64,000 nt of DNA, from positions 62,001-126,000 of the forward strand of contig NZ_NRTA01000002.1 of NCBI RefSeq assembly GCF_002286735.1. Reading direction: 5' to 3'. How positions within the stretch are numbered: position 1 is the first letter of the stretch; each line of letters opens with the position of its first letter. This stretch comes from Leptolyngbya sp. BC1307 (lineage in GTDB: Bacteria > Cyanobacteriota > Cyanobacteriia > Phormidesmidales > Phormidesmidaceae). The translations under genes were made by a program, and so were the position numbers. The notes below the pieces were generated by a model, which searched no databases, had not been told where the DNA came from, and saw nothing but the letters and a program-made list of their open reading frames with translations. Of this stretch, positions 17,420 through 26,182 are shown piece after piece.

Positions 17420-17554
17420 CGGCTGCTCAGCCGGGGCCGATCAGCACCTAGTTAGTTAGCCCACCGCGAGCAAGGGAGGTAACGAAATCGGTCAAACCAC
17501 TGCTCAGGGCAAGGAAACCCTATAATTGATCGAGCCGTAACCGTTGATATCTCT

Positions 17555-18073
17555 ATGCTCACTCCTGCACAGTTTTTGCAAGCTACCGGCTGGTTTGCAA
17601 TTGGCACTCTGGTCTTTGCCCTGCTGACGGCGATCGCCTTTTTCCTCAAGTGGGGCATTCGCTTTCGCCTGGTAGGGGCCACTGGGTTTATGGGCGTGCT
17701 CACTGCTGGCCTGCTGGGTCTGAGCTTTGAACCCTTCACCCAAGCCCAAATTCCAGGCGCGGTTCCCTATGCCACGGTGTTTGACTCAGGCTCGTCGCAG
17801 GTAACGATTACCGTGCCTAATTCGATTACGGCGACTGAACTAGAGGCCACCCTGCAGCAGGCCGCCAGTAATTTGCTCAAGCCCAGTCGGATTGGTGGGG
17901 GCGGGCAAACAACGCCGACTATCAGGGCGCGGGCCATAGTCCACCAGCCGGGCATATCAGAGCTGGTGTACGTCGGTCAGGTAACGCCGGGAACAAGCCC
18001 TACGGGTGAGCGATCGCCCATCGTCAAAGTTTACCCCGATGCGCTGGCCAAGGCTAATCAGGCTGCGTCATGA
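17555..18073 (+). CDS. Ycf51 family (DUF2518) membrane protein
   Basis: A 172-residue protein with two N-terminal transmembrane helices (FAIGTLVFALLTAIAFFLKWG and LVGATGFMGVLTAGLLGLSF) and a beta-rich C-terminal domain with VTITVPNSITATELEATLQQA and a Gly-rich loop IGGGGQTTPTIRARA. This matches my recollection of Ycf51, a protein conserved in cyanobacteria and red-algal-type plastids with unknown function. Divergent from the PLD gene. The start ATG is just downstream of a short spacer. Confidence 0.8.
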   Translation: MLTPAQFLQATGWFAIGTLVFALLTAIAFFLKWGIRFRLVGATGFMGVLTAGLLGLSFEPFTQAQIPGAVPYATVFDSGSSQVTITVPNSITATELEATLQQAASNLLKPSRIGGGGQTTPTIRARAIVHQPGISELVYVGQVTPGTSPTGERSPIVKVYPDALAKANQAAS

Positions 18074-18122
18074 TGTTGAGTAGTACTTTCTCCTTTAGAT
18101 AGTTCTTGACAGCGGTGTTCCT

Positions 18123-19265
18123 ATGGCCTCATTGACTTTTCCAATTTTGAATATTGCGCCTGCTCAGGTGGTTCGCGGGCAGGGCGTTTTAGCAGAAAGC
18201 GGGCCGCTGTTTGCTCGGCTGGGAAAGCGACCGTTGGTAGTGGGCGGCGATCGCACACTGCAAGCGGCCATGCCCTTTCTCAAAGCGCCGCTGGCTGAGC
18301 TGACCACTGCCACTGCTGCCTATCAAAAAGACTGTAGCGAAGCGGCTTTGACTGACTTACATCAGGCGGCGGAGCGTCATAGCGCCGACTGTATTATCGG
18401 CACCGGTGGTGGCAAAGCGCTGGATGCCGCTAAGCTGCTGGCCCATCAGCGGCAGCTACCGGTGGCGACGGTGCCCACTTCAGCGGCGACCTGCGCAGGC
18501 TGGACGGCTCTGTCAAACGTCTATTCTGACCGGGGGGCTTTTCTCTACGATGTGGGCTTGCCGCGCTGCCCGGAGATGATTGTGCTGGACTATGACCTGG
18601 TAGCGACTGCACCGAAGCGAACGCTAGTAGCAGGAATTGGAGATGCGATCGCCAAGTGGTACGAAGCCTCGGTGAGCAGCGGTCACTCAGGCCATACTTT
18701 AATTATTGGCGCAGTACAGCAGGCCCGTGTGCTGCGCGATATCCTCTTCCAAAAGTCAGCCGCCGCACTGGAAAACCCGGGTGGAGATGACTGGCGAGAA
18801 GTAGTCGATGCCGCTGTGCTGATGGCCGGGGTGATTGGCGGTATGGGCGGGGCGCAGTGTCGTACGGTCGCTGCTCACGCGGTGCACAACGGGCTAACGC
18901 ACGTCTCGGCTCACGGCACGCTCCACGGCGAAAAAGTGGCCTATGGCATTTTGGTGCAGCTGCGACTAGAAGAAATGGGGCCAGGGAATGTTCTCGCTGC
19001 GACGAGTCGGCAGCAGCTTTTACAGTTTTATAGTCAGCTCGGTCTGCCCAAATCTCTGGCCGATATGGGTATGGATAAGCTCACCGTCGCTCAGCTTCAG
19101 CAGGCAGCAACGGTAGCCTGCCAGGCCGATTCAGATATTCACCGCCTCCCCTTTAGCGTTGACCCCAATCAGGTGATGGCAGCGATGGTCTCCACGACTG
19201 CGCCTGCTGGCTCTCCGGCAGGAAGAACCCCGATCTCAACTGCCCAGTTGATCACATCAGAATAG
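18123..19265 (+). CDS. Iron-containing alcohol dehydrogenase family, glycerol dehydrogenase-like
   Basis: A 380-residue member of the Fe-ADH/DHQS-like superfamily, closest in layout to GldA. Visible: NAD-binding IIGTGGGKALDAAK with the GGG turn near residue 97, the ATVPTSAATCAGWTALSNVY segment, and metal ligands Asp in VAGIGDAIAKW and His residues in AAHAVHNGLTH and SAHGTLHGEKVA. All three ligand positions are retained, so it is likely an active zinc or iron NAD(H)-dependent oxidoreductase; substrate (glycerol or another small polyol) is not determined. It is followed at 57 bp by the aminotransferase on the same strand. Confidence 0.85.
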   Translation: MASLTFPILNIAPAQVVRGQGVLAESGPLFARLGKRPLVVGGDRTLQAAMPFLKAPLAELTTATAAYQKDCSEAALTDLHQAAERHSADCIIGTGGGKALDAAKLLAHQRQLPVATVPTSAATCAGWTALSNVYSDRGAFLYDVGLPRCPEMIVLDYDLVATAPKRTLVAGIGDAIAKWYEASVSSGHSGHTLIIGAVQQARVLRDILFQKSAAALENPGGDDWREVVDAAVLMAGVIGGMGGAQCRTVAAHAVHNGLTHVSAHGTLHGEKVAYGILVQLRLEEMGPGNVLAATSRQQLLQFYSQLGLPKSLADMGMDKLTVAQLQQAATVACQADSDIHRLPFSVDPNQVMAAMVSTTAPAGSPAGRTPISTAQLITSE

Positions 19266-19322
19266 TCATTCCTGCTACCCTATTCTCTATGTTTTTTTAA
19301 AGTGCCCGCACAGGTAGCCTCA

Positions 19323-20525
19323 ATGACTATAGACTGGCTGAAACCGGCTCAACGGTTAGGTTCACTGCCCCCTTATGTATTTGCCCGATTAGATGAACTC
19401 AAAGCCAATGCCCGAGCAGAGGGCGTTGATCTGATCGATTTAGGCATGGGCAATCCGGGTGGGCCAGCGCCGCAGCCGGTAGTAGAGGCGGCGATCGCTG
19501 CAATAAGCGACCCTGCCAGTCACGGCTACCCGCCATTTGAAGGCACCGCTAGCTTTCGCCGCACCATTACCGACTGGTATCACCGGCGCTATGGCGTCAC
19601 GCTCGACCCCGATGGCGAAGCCCTGCCGCTAATGGGTTCCAAAGAAGGATTGGGGCATCTGGCGATGGCCTATATCGATCCGGGCGACGTGGTGCTGGTA
19701 CCGACGCCTGCTTACCCAGCGCATTTCCGGGGGCCCGCGATCGCCGGAGCCGACATTCACACCATTCCGCTCAGAGCCGAAAACAACTGGATTATTGACT
19801 TTAAAGATATTCCAGCGGCACTAGCAGACCGGGCCAAAGTTCTCTACTTCAACTATCCCAACAATCCCACTGGCGCTGTCGCCCCCCGAGAATTTTTTGA
19901 AGAAATGGTCGCCTTCGGCCATCGCCATCAGATTCTACTCATTCACGATCTCTGTTACGCGGAGCTAGCGTTCGATGGCTATCAGCCCACTAGCCTGCTA
20001 GAGATTCCTGGCGCAAAAGAGATTAGCGTAGAATTTCACACCCTTTCAAAAACCTACAACATGGCAGGCTGGCGAGTTGGCTTTGTCGTCGGCAATCGCC
20101 ATGTGATTCAGGGCCTGCGCACGCTCAAGACCAACCTGGACTATGGCATCTTTTCGGCTCTGCAAAAAGCGGCGGAAACTGCCCTGCAACTGCCCGATCA
20201 TTACCTGGAAGAAGTTCAGCTCCGCTACAGCACGCGCCGCGACTATCTTGTTAAAGCGCTGGCAACGCTGGGATGGGAAGTGGCTAAGCCCTCAGCCGCA
20301 ATGTATCTCTGGGTAGCCTGCCCGCCGGGTACGAGCGCTTCTGATTTTGCCTTATTACTGCTGCAAAAAACTGGCATTGTCGTGACCCCAGGGACTGCTT
20401 TTGGCGAAGGTGGCGAAGGCTACGTGCGAATCAGTCTGATTGAAGATTGCGATCGCTTAGGCGAAGCCGTTGAGCGACTTAGAAAGGCCAATATTCGCTA
20501 CAGCAGCGTTCCTGCTAGCGTTTAA
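19323..20525 (+). CDS. PLP-dependent aminotransferase, AlaC/aspartate-aminotransferase class I-II
   Basis: A 400-residue fold-type I aminotransferase. The N-terminus RLGSLPPYVFARLDELKA, DLGMGNPGG, the PNNPTG motif and HTLSKTYNMAGWRVGF (PLP-binding Lys within SKTYN) are typical; the overall pattern strongly resembles E. coli AlaC (glutamate-pyruvate transaminase) and related enzymes often annotated as LL-diaminopimelate aminotransferase. I see AlaC-like as best supported; DapL activity is not shown. ATG 19323 is chosen; an in-frame GTG at 19302 would add seven residues. It follows the GldA-like gene and converges with the DUF456 gene. Confidence 0.88.
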   Translation: MTIDWLKPAQRLGSLPPYVFARLDELKANARAEGVDLIDLGMGNPGGPAPQPVVEAAIAAISDPASHGYPPFEGTASFRRTITDWYHRRYGVTLDPDGEALPLMGSKEGLGHLAMAYIDPGDVVLVPTPAYPAHFRGPAIAGADIHTIPLRAENNWIIDFKDIPAALADRAKVLYFNYPNNPTGAVAPREFFEEMVAFGHRHQILLIHDLCYAELAFDGYQPTSLLEIPGAKEISVEFHTLSKTYNMAGWRVGFVVGNRHVIQGLRTLKTNLDYGIFSALQKAAETALQLPDHYLEEVQLRYSTRRDYLVKALATLGWEVAKPSAAMYLWVACPPGTSASDFALLLLQKTGIVVTPGTAFGEGGEGYVRISLIEDCDRLGEAVERLRKANIRYSSVPASV

Positions 20526-20547
20526 TCTCCAATCGCGGGCTGTCAGG

Positions 20548-21093
20548 CTACGAGCCAGGAACACTCACCGTTGGCCAGGTCGTCAGCACAAACACGACAA
20601 CCGCCGTCAGCGCCAGCATCCCCTCGATGATATTGCCAATTAGCGAACTCACTACAACAGCCAGACTCACCTTGCCCGAAAACTTCAGTCGCTCTGAAAT
20701 TTTCATCTCCCTTCTGTAAATAAATTCTCCAATAAAGGCACCCAGCATCGTCCCCAGCAAAATCCCTAGCAGCGGTCCACCGACGGGCAGGGCAGGCAGC
20801 AAGCCCAAAAAGCCGACGATTAGCCCAATAATCGATCCGGCCTGGCCCCAACTGCTGGCTCCCACCCGCTTAGCTCCCAGGTAGGCTGCTAAATAGTTCA
20901 CGCCCAGGCTGAGCACCAGCACCACGACTGCCGTGCCCAAAGCCCAGCTAGTGCTGGCAAACCCGGTGACCAGTGACCAGATCAGCACCGCCGTGAGGAT
21001 GAGGCCGATGCCGGGTAGGGCAGGGACGAAGGCTCCGACGATGCCGACTAGCATGACGGCGATGAGGACCCAGTAGAGGATGAAGAGAGGCAT
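20548..21093 (-). CDS. DUF456 family membrane protein
   Basis: A 181-residue protein with five or so hydrophobic segments, Gly-rich helices (GIVGAFVPALPGIGLIL, LLGILLGTMLGAFIGEFIY) and the DUF456 start PLFILYWVL...VGIVGAFVPALPG. Function unknown in the family; the glycine-zipper-like helices suggest a small membrane-embedded transporter or assembly factor. Third gene of an apparent operon: desulfurase, DUF1995, DUF456 (gaps 53 and 35 bp, same strand). Confidence 0.85.
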   Translation of the reverse strand: MPLFILYWVLIAVMLVGIVGAFVPALPGIGLILTAVLIWSLVTGFASTSWALGTAVVVLVLSLGVNYLAAYLGAKRVGASSWGQAGSIIGLIVGFLGLLPALPVGGPLLGILLGTMLGAFIGEFIYRREMKISERLKFSGKVSLAVVVSSLIGNIIEGMLALTAVVVFVLTTWPTVSVPGS

Positions 21094-21128
21094 GGGAGGA
21101 GGGAGAGGGGGGAAGGGGGAAGGGAAAT

Positions 21129-21848
21129 TTACTGGGTTAGGGCGCGGATGAATTGCTGTAGCTCGGCTAGGAGGCTTTTTTTGCGGACTGTACTGGCTGG
21201 TTTGCCAGCATCGGTTTCTGTATCGGCTTCGCCGTAGAGGATGCGCTCGATGTCTTCGCCGGAGGGGCGCTGCGGTAGGTCTTGGACAAGTTCGTATTCG
21301 TCGGGGGCGGTTTCTCGCCAGATCTGCCAGGGGCCAGGATAGCAGCGATAGAGGGCGGCGTCTTCTAGCGGTCGGAGGTAATAGCAGGATTCGATTGTGC
21401 TGAGAAAGCGATCGCGCAGTTGCCGCGCTGCATAGCCAATGCCGACCACGGCTACATCTTCTAAAGCAGGATTGAGCAGAATGACCGGCTTGTCAGTCGC
21501 ATCGTTGCACAGCGCCTCGACTGTTTGCACTTCAATGGAAGAAGGATTGACGACCAAATAGAGATCGTCGTCGGCATCAATCGGGTCAACCAGTTCGCCC
21601 AGTCCGCGAATGATGAAGTCGGGGTTGTTCCAGTCACGCCGGGCCAGTGCCGCTGACCCCGCATCTGGGAAAAAAACTTTGAACTGCTGAGCCTGAAACA
21701 TTTCTAAGAACTGCTCGGCAATCGGCTGGTGCTTGAGTTCAGGAATGGCCATCTCCACCTGAAGACGGGTGTAGCCGTCTTGGAGAGCCGCCTGTACGGC
21801 AGCTTTGGCCTGTTCGGTGGCGTCGGGAAGCGTAGTCGGAATAGACAT
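21129..21848 (-). CDS. DUF1995 protein (cyanobacteria/plastid family)
   Basis: A 239-residue soluble protein. Features: start SIPTTLPDATEQAKAAVQAAL, VEMAIPELKHQPIAEQFLEMF, a central DDLYLVVNPSSIEVQTVE, and C-terminal segment CYYLRPLEDAALYRCYPGPWQIW; this is the DUF1995 layout shared with the Arabidopsis LPA3 protein, implicated in photosystem II assembly. In the family the role is not biochemically defined. It lies between a cysteine desulfurase and a DUF456 gene on the minus strand. Confidence 0.82.
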   Translation of the reverse strand: MSIPTTLPDATEQAKAAVQAALQDGYTRLQVEMAIPELKHQPIAEQFLEMFQAQQFKVFFPDAGSAALARRDWNNPDFIIRGLGELVDPIDADDDLYLVVNPSSIEVQTVEALCNDATDKPVILLNPALEDVAVVGIGYAARQLRDRFLSTIESCYYLRPLEDAALYRCYPGPWQIWRETAPDEYELVQDLPQRPSGEDIERILYGEADTETDAGKPASTVRKKSLLAELQQFIRALTQ

Positions 21849-21901
21849 AGGTCGGAGGCAGGAGAGCGGTAGAGGGACTAGGTAGGATCATTGAGACACA
21901 T

Positions 21902-23065
21902 CTAGACAGGCAGCGGCGAAACAGCGGGCAGGGCGCGCGCGAGGACCTGCTTGAGCACCAGAGCAGTCCAATCGATATCGGCAGCGGTGGTCTGGCGACC
22001 TAAAGTGAGGCGAATGCCGCTGGTGGCGGGGCGATCGCCATACCCCATAGCCTGCAAGATCGGACTCGGACTCAGCTGGCCGCTATGACAGGCAGATCCG
22101 GCGCTAATACCAATGCCTGCTAAATTCATCTGACGAACCAGCGTTTTGCCTGTAATTTCGCCGTACGGCAGGCAAAAGCTGACGTGATGTGGCAGGCGGT
22201 GACGGGGATCGCCAGTGGGCGAAAGCTCATCCACGTCGGACAGGAGGGCGAAGAGGCGATCGCGCAGATGAATCAGCCGCAGCGTTTCGGTGGGCATTTC
22301 GGCAGCAGCCAGCTCAGCGGCAACGCCAAAGCCGACAATAGTGGGAATCGCCTGAGTGCCTGATCGCAGTCCGCGCTCCTGTCCGCCGCCGGAGACGATG
22401 GCCGAGAGCGAGGGCGTACCTGGTTTGATGTAGAGTGCGCCAGCCCCTTGGGGGCCATAGATTTTGTGGCTAGAGAGAGAAAGTAAGTCTACCGGCAGCG
22501 TCTGGACATCAATGGGCAGGCGACCGGCGACTTGCACAGCATCAGTGTGAAATAAAGCGCCGTGTGCTTGCGCGATCGCCCCTAGTTCTGCAATCGGCTG
22601 CAGCGTACCCACTTCACTCTGGCCATAGATGATTGAGACGAGCACCGTGTTGTCTTGCAAGGCATGTTTGAGCTGCTCAGGGCTGACAGCACCTCGCCGA
22701 TCAACCGGTAGGCGGGTCACCTGCCATCCTCGCGTCTCTAGCTGACGGGCAGGCTCTGCCACCGCTGAGTGCTCCACTGTCGAAATGATCAGATGCTGCG
22801 GCTGAGAAAATTGCCCTGCGACGCCCAGCACCGCTAGATTATCAGCTTCGCTGCCGCTGGCGGTGAAGACCACAGTCTCTGAGCTGAGAGCGTTGATCAG
22901 ACCGGCTACCTGCAGGCGCGATCGCTCTAGCGCAGTGGCCGCTCGGTTGCCCCAGTGATGCAGGCTAGAGGCATTGCCCCAATGCTGTGTCATAGCCATT
23001 TGCATGGCGGCGATCGCCTCCGGTCGCGTTGGCGTAGTCGCACTGTAGTCCAGATATATCTGCAT
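21902..23065 (-). CDS. Cysteine desulfurase, NifS/IscS class
   Basis: A 387-residue PLP enzyme that removes sulfur from cysteine to form a protein persulfide for Fe-S cluster and cofactor synthesis. Visible: LDYSATTPTRPEA start, VFTASGSEADNLAVLG, SLSSHKIYGPQGAGALYI with the PLP Lys near residue 202, and the catalytic Cys near residue 326 in GISAGSACHSGQ. The SAGSAC loop context puts it in group I (NifS/IscS) rather than SufS. No IscU or SufE gene lies beside it here. First gene of a presumed operon with DUF1995 and DUF456. Confidence 0.94.
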   Translation of the reverse strand: MQIYLDYSATTPTRPEAIAAMQMAMTQHWGNASSLHHWGNRAATALERSRLQVAGLINALSSETVVFTASGSEADNLAVLGVAGQFSQPQHLIISTVEHSAVAEPARQLETRGWQVTRLPVDRRGAVSPEQLKHALQDNTVLVSIIYGQSEVGTLQPIAELGAIAQAHGALFHTDAVQVAGRLPIDVQTLPVDLLSLSSHKIYGPQGAGALYIKPGTPSLSAIVSGGGQERGLRSGTQAIPTIVGFGVAAELAAAEMPTETLRLIHLRDRLFALLSDVDELSPTGDPRHRLPHHVSFCLPYGEITGKTLVRQMNLAGIGISAGSACHSGQLSPSPILQAMGYGDRPATSGIRLTLGRQTTAADIDWTALVLKQVLARALPAVSPLPV

Positions 23066-23154
23066 AGCGGTGAAAAAAGTCAGATACTTTACAGGATATC
23101 GCCCAGCGGTATGCCTGTGGTCTCTTGCCGCTACTAGCTGAATCGCATTCGGCC

Positions 23155-23182
23155 AAAAACCCAGATGCGTTACACACCTGGG
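23155..23182 (-). terminator. Rho-independent terminator downstream of Ycf66 gene
   Basis: On the minus strand a CCCAG/CTGGG stem with a 13-base loop is followed at once by five Ts. It sits about 55 bp past the stop of the Ycf66-type gene (23235) and before the desulfurase gene on the same strand, so it would separate the two transcripts. Stem is short (5-6 bp). Confidence 0.55.
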
Positions 23183-23234
23183 CTATCTAATTTGGCTATC
23201 TAATCCCATGCAGGGCTTCTATAAAACCGTAGCA

Positions 23235-24215
23235 CTACGGCTCAAAGGGTGTGCCTTCAGGTCTACCAGGTGGGCGGTCAGACGGACGATAGTCGCCGTA
23301 GTTTTCGTCACCGGGGAGATCTAGCTTGGGGGCTTCACTGTAAGGACGCACATTCAGAGCCCGCTCTCCATTGGTGGGACGATCACGGGAGCCCCGCTCA
23401 TCCGGTCGCTCTCCCGTAACTGAGTTCTCTGAGGCATTGTCGGCAAGCGGAGCAGGGCGTCTCGCGGCTGGACGCGATGGAAAGTCTGAACCTCGTTCAG
23501 GGGCTCTTTCGGCACCGCTTTCGGACGGACTGGTAGACTGCTCGGGCGGACGGCCCATCGGCGCGCGCGCGGGTGGGCGATCTTCGTAGCGACCTTGATC
23601 GGCGTAGCGAGTATCTATGGGAGCAGCGCCCGGAGGCCGATTTTCATTGGGCCGATTTTCATTAGGCCGATTTTCGCTGGGCTGCAGTCGCCCGGCTGGA
23701 CCACGGTACTCTTCGTAGGGCTGACGCGGGCGCACGGGTTCTTCCTGATAGTCATTGCTGTAGCCGCGCCGGTACTCTTCGCGGGCTGGTGCCATTCTCG
23801 GATCTCGGGCCGGTGCCATTTGAGGAGGATACGGGCGATCGCGCAGGGGCAGCCCTCGGTCATCCAGCTCAGCCCGATAGACGCGGCGGCTAGGCGGACG
23901 TTCGTCATATCGGGGACGCGGTGGGCGGTTGTCCAGCGGGGGCTGCATCGGCTCAGTTCTGGGCAGCCGGCTACGAATGCTTTCGATCAGCAGGGCTGTG
24001 AGCATACCGCCCATCAGCAGTTGCTGAAAGGAAGCCAGCAGCTCCATGTCCAAATGCGCTAGCAAAAATAGGCCAGAGACCATCAGCAAAACGGCGTAGA
24101 CCTTGTCAGAATCCCGCTGGTAGCCCGGCCTGATCTTCTCTAAGAAAAATAGCGCCAGCGCACCCAAAATTAAGATAATGCCGATTAGCAGTGGAACGGG
24201 GGTACCGAAATTCAC
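23235..24215 (-). CDS. Ycf66 family membrane protein with Arg/Pro-rich tail
   Basis: A 326-residue protein. Residues 1-95 hold three hydrophobic segments (VPLLIGIILILGALALFFL, YAVLLMVSGLFLLAHL, LLMGGMLTALLIESIRSR), the Ycf66 pattern. The long tail (about 230 residues) is disordered, rich in Arg, Pro, Glu and Tyr, with a short tandem repeat of NRPNE units (15-bp units at 23634-23678). The frame opens upstream to 24311, but GTG 24215 follows an AGAGGA ribosome-binding site and gives the family start VNFGTPVP. Function unknown; Ycf66 is conserved in cyanobacteria and some plastids. Confidence 0.78.
   Translation of the reverse strand: MNFGTPVPLLIGIILILGALALFFLEKIRPGYQRDSDKVYAVLLMVSGLFLLAHLDMELLASFQQLLMGGMLTALLIESIRSRLPRTEPMQPPLDNRPPRPRYDERPPSRRVYRAELDDRGLPLRDRPYPPQMAPARDPRMAPAREEYRRGYSNDYQEEPVRPRQPYEEYRGPAGRLQPSENRPNENRPNENRPPGAAPIDTRYADQGRYEDRPPARAPMGRPPEQSTSPSESGAERAPERGSDFPSRPAARRPAPLADNASENSVTGERPDERGSRDRPTNGERALNVRPYSEAPKLDLPGDENYGDYRPSDRPPGRPEGTPFEP
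23634..23678 (-). repeat. In-frame 15-bp tandem repeat (NRPNE units) in Ycf66 gene
   Basis: Three 15-bp units with one-to-three mismatches lie head to tail, preserving the reading frame and giving NRPNENRPNENRPSE-like peptide in the disordered tail. Confidence 0.85.
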
Positions 24216-24581
24216 AGCCGAGTCCTCTTCAGTGCCAGCAGCTTGCTGGCCTTTACAGTGTGTACTTAGAGCGTACGTTACGCCGCGCCGCAGTAGAGCC
24301 CGATGTAGCAAACTCTGCTAGGTGACTCCTCATAGATAGCACGAGGCAGCCTCTATTCTAACCTTGACAGGATAAGACTGTTTGTGCGTAAGCGCTAACT
24401 CGCGCAATTTAGGCAAAGATTGCCTATTGATAAACAGATAAAACCCGGAAGCGCAAAAGCTTGCTCTCCCAGGTATGAAAGTCAGATACAAAAAGCTAGA
24501 TCCAAATCTGAAAGTTTTTAAGCTCATCAAAAGCTAATGAGGCCAGCGCCAAAACCCCTAACAGATGACCTAATCTGACCG

Positions 24582-24701
24582 CTAGCTGCGCTTAATTTGG
24601 TCGCGCTGGCTGATAAAGATGAGCGCGATCGTTGCGGGCACTACAAGAATCAGCAGACCTGCTAGCAAGCTCAGTAGAAAATTCGTCAAAGAAGGAGTCA
24701 T
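24582..24701 (-). CDS. psbX: Photosystem II reaction center protein PsbX
   Basis: A 39-residue membrane peptide: MTPSLTNFLLSLLAGLLIL followed by VVPATIALIFI and the polar end SQRDQIKRS, then TAG. The start MTPSL-x-NFLLSL, single transmembrane helix and SQRD ending match PsbX, a low-mass subunit of photosystem II that lies near cytochrome b559 and affects plastoquinone turnover at the QB site. I found it by translating the spacer directly. It is divergent from the yggT-like gene and no strong ribosome-binding site is seen upstream. Confidence 0.9.
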   Translation of the reverse strand: MTPSLTNFLLSLLAGLLILVVPATIALIFISQRDQIKRS

Positions 24702-24932
24702 AAAAACATGCCTTGGCTTGGGCTCAAGGGGCAGCGGAACACAGCTGTTAATTACCTTCTATAGTATCGGCAATCGCCGTCCTTGAAAAGACGAAGCCAC
24801 AGGCTCAAAGTAGGTTTACGACAGTTTAAACCGGTGAAAACAGCCGCCGACCTGCTGTGAAACCGCCGCTAAAGTTATGCCGAGGGCTTAAGCTAGTAGA
24901 GAACCGTTATTCAAACCGCTGTCAGCAAATCT

Positions 24933-25217
24933 ATGTCGAATGCTGCTCTTGCCACCTGGATTGTGGGACCTGTGCTCAGCCTTTACACGCTGCTGTTTAT
25001 CTTGCGCATTGTCCTAACCTGGTATCCCCAAATCGAGCTGAATAAGTTTCCCTACGCGCTGGTGGCCTGGCCGACAGAGCCGCTGCTGATTCCGGTGCGA
25101 AAGCTAGTCCCTCCCATTGGCGGGGTCGATATTTCTCCGGTGATCTGGGCGGGCATTGTCAGCCTGATGCGCGAATTGCTAGTCGGTCAGCAGGGACTCT
25201 TGAGAATGATCAACTAA
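24933..25217 (+). CDS. YggT family membrane protein
   Basis: A 94-residue protein with two hydrophobic regions (VGPVLSLYTLLFILRIVLTWYP and ISPVIWAGIVSLMREL) and the family signature PTEPLLIPVRKLVPPIGGVDISPVI. YggT/YCF19-CCB3 proteins act in membrane organisation and, in plastids, in haem attachment to cytochrome b6 (CCB3). Role here is inferred from the family. ATG 24933 is preferred; an earlier ATG in another frame is a shadow. It converges with the ABC permease gene at a 39 bp gap. Confidence 0.88.
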   Translation: MSNAALATWIVGPVLSLYTLLFILRIVLTWYPQIELNKFPYALVAWPTEPLLIPVRKLVPPIGGVDISPVIWAGIVSLMRELLVGQQGLLRMIN

Positions 25218-25256
25218 CGCCAAAAACGCTAAAAAGGGGTCGGCTTTTCGGCTGCT

Positions 25257-26144
25257 TTAGAGCGGCGTATCGGCTTCAGCCGGATTGGAAAGGGCGATCC
25301 GGATAAATGACAGAGCCAAAATGATCAGAAAAAGCACTAGGCCAATCGTGCAGGCGTAGCTCATATCCAGGTCTTTGAAGGCCGACTCGTAGACGTAATA
25401 CACCACCGTTTTAGAAGCGTTACGGGGGCCGCCCTGGGTCATGATGAAGACTTCTTCAAAGACTTTGGTAGCAGCGATCGCACTGATCACAGCCACCAAA
25501 AACAGGTAGGGACGCATCAGCGGCAGCGTGATATCCCAATGTTTGCGCCAGCCATCTGAGCCGTCAATGGCAGCGGCCTCGTAAAGATCGGCGGGGAGCC
25601 CTTGCAAACCAGCTAGATAAATCACCATATAGTAGCCCAGCCCTTTCCAGACAGTGACCGCCATAACGCTGAAAAGTACCCAGTTGGGGCTAGTTAGCCA
25701 GGGAATGCTAACAGCACGGCTGGTCACGCTGGAGAAAATTTGGTTGAGCAGGCCGTTTTCGGCGTAGAGCCAGCGCCACGCAATACCCGCCACCACCATC
25801 GAGACGACGACCGGCGTGTAATAAGCGACCCGAAACCAGCGCACGCCGCGCAGCTTTTGGTTGACTAAGATGGCTAGAAGGAGAGGCGCGATCGCCAGCA
25901 CTGGCACCACGCAAACCAGATAGATCACCGTATTTTTGAGCGTTTGCCAGAATGTCTTGTCTTTAATCAGCCGCTGAAAATTGGCTAAGCCGACCCAGTC
26001 AGGTGGCTGGGTAATATCATAGCCGTACGCCATGAAGCTCAGGCGAAAGGCTTGCAGGGCTGGCCAAAATACCGTCAGCAGCAGCACCAATAGCGCTGGC
26101 GCTAAAAACAGATAGGGCGTCAGCGAAGTTTTGAGGCGAGCCAT
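25257..26144 (-). CDS. ABC transporter permease, sugar (MalF/UgpA) type
   Basis: A 295-residue inner-membrane permease with six transmembrane segments and the EAA loop EAAAIDGSDGWRKHWDITLPLMRP that docks the ATPase. Similarity pattern is to carbohydrate uptake permeases (MalF/UgpA, GgtC); substrate unknown. No partner permease, binding protein or ATPase is in the window, so it is an orphan subunit here. It lies 38 bp downstream of the lysozyme gene on the same strand; cotranscription is possible but functional linkage is doubtful. Confidence 0.88.
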   Translation of the reverse strand: MARLKTSLTPYLFLAPALLVLLLTVFWPALQAFRLSFMAYGYDITQPPDWVGLANFQRLIKDKTFWQTLKNTVIYLVCVVPVLAIAPLLLAILVNQKLRGVRWFRVAYYTPVVVSMVVAGIAWRWLYAENGLLNQIFSSVTSRAVSIPWLTSPNWVLFSVMAVTVWKGLGYYMVIYLAGLQGLPADLYEAAAIDGSDGWRKHWDITLPLMRPYLFLVAVISAIAATKVFEEVFIMTQGGPRNASKTVVYYVYESAFKDLDMSYACTIGLVLFLIILALSFIRIALSNPAEADTPL

Positions 26145-26182
26145 AGACGAGTCAGCGGCGAATGAGGGCGGGTCCTACTACT

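Noticed and set aside
24330-24530. Minus-strand 66-codon frame between Ycf66 and psbX
   Set aside because: No family resemblance and no ribosome-binding site; I judge this spacer as the Ycf66 upstream region.
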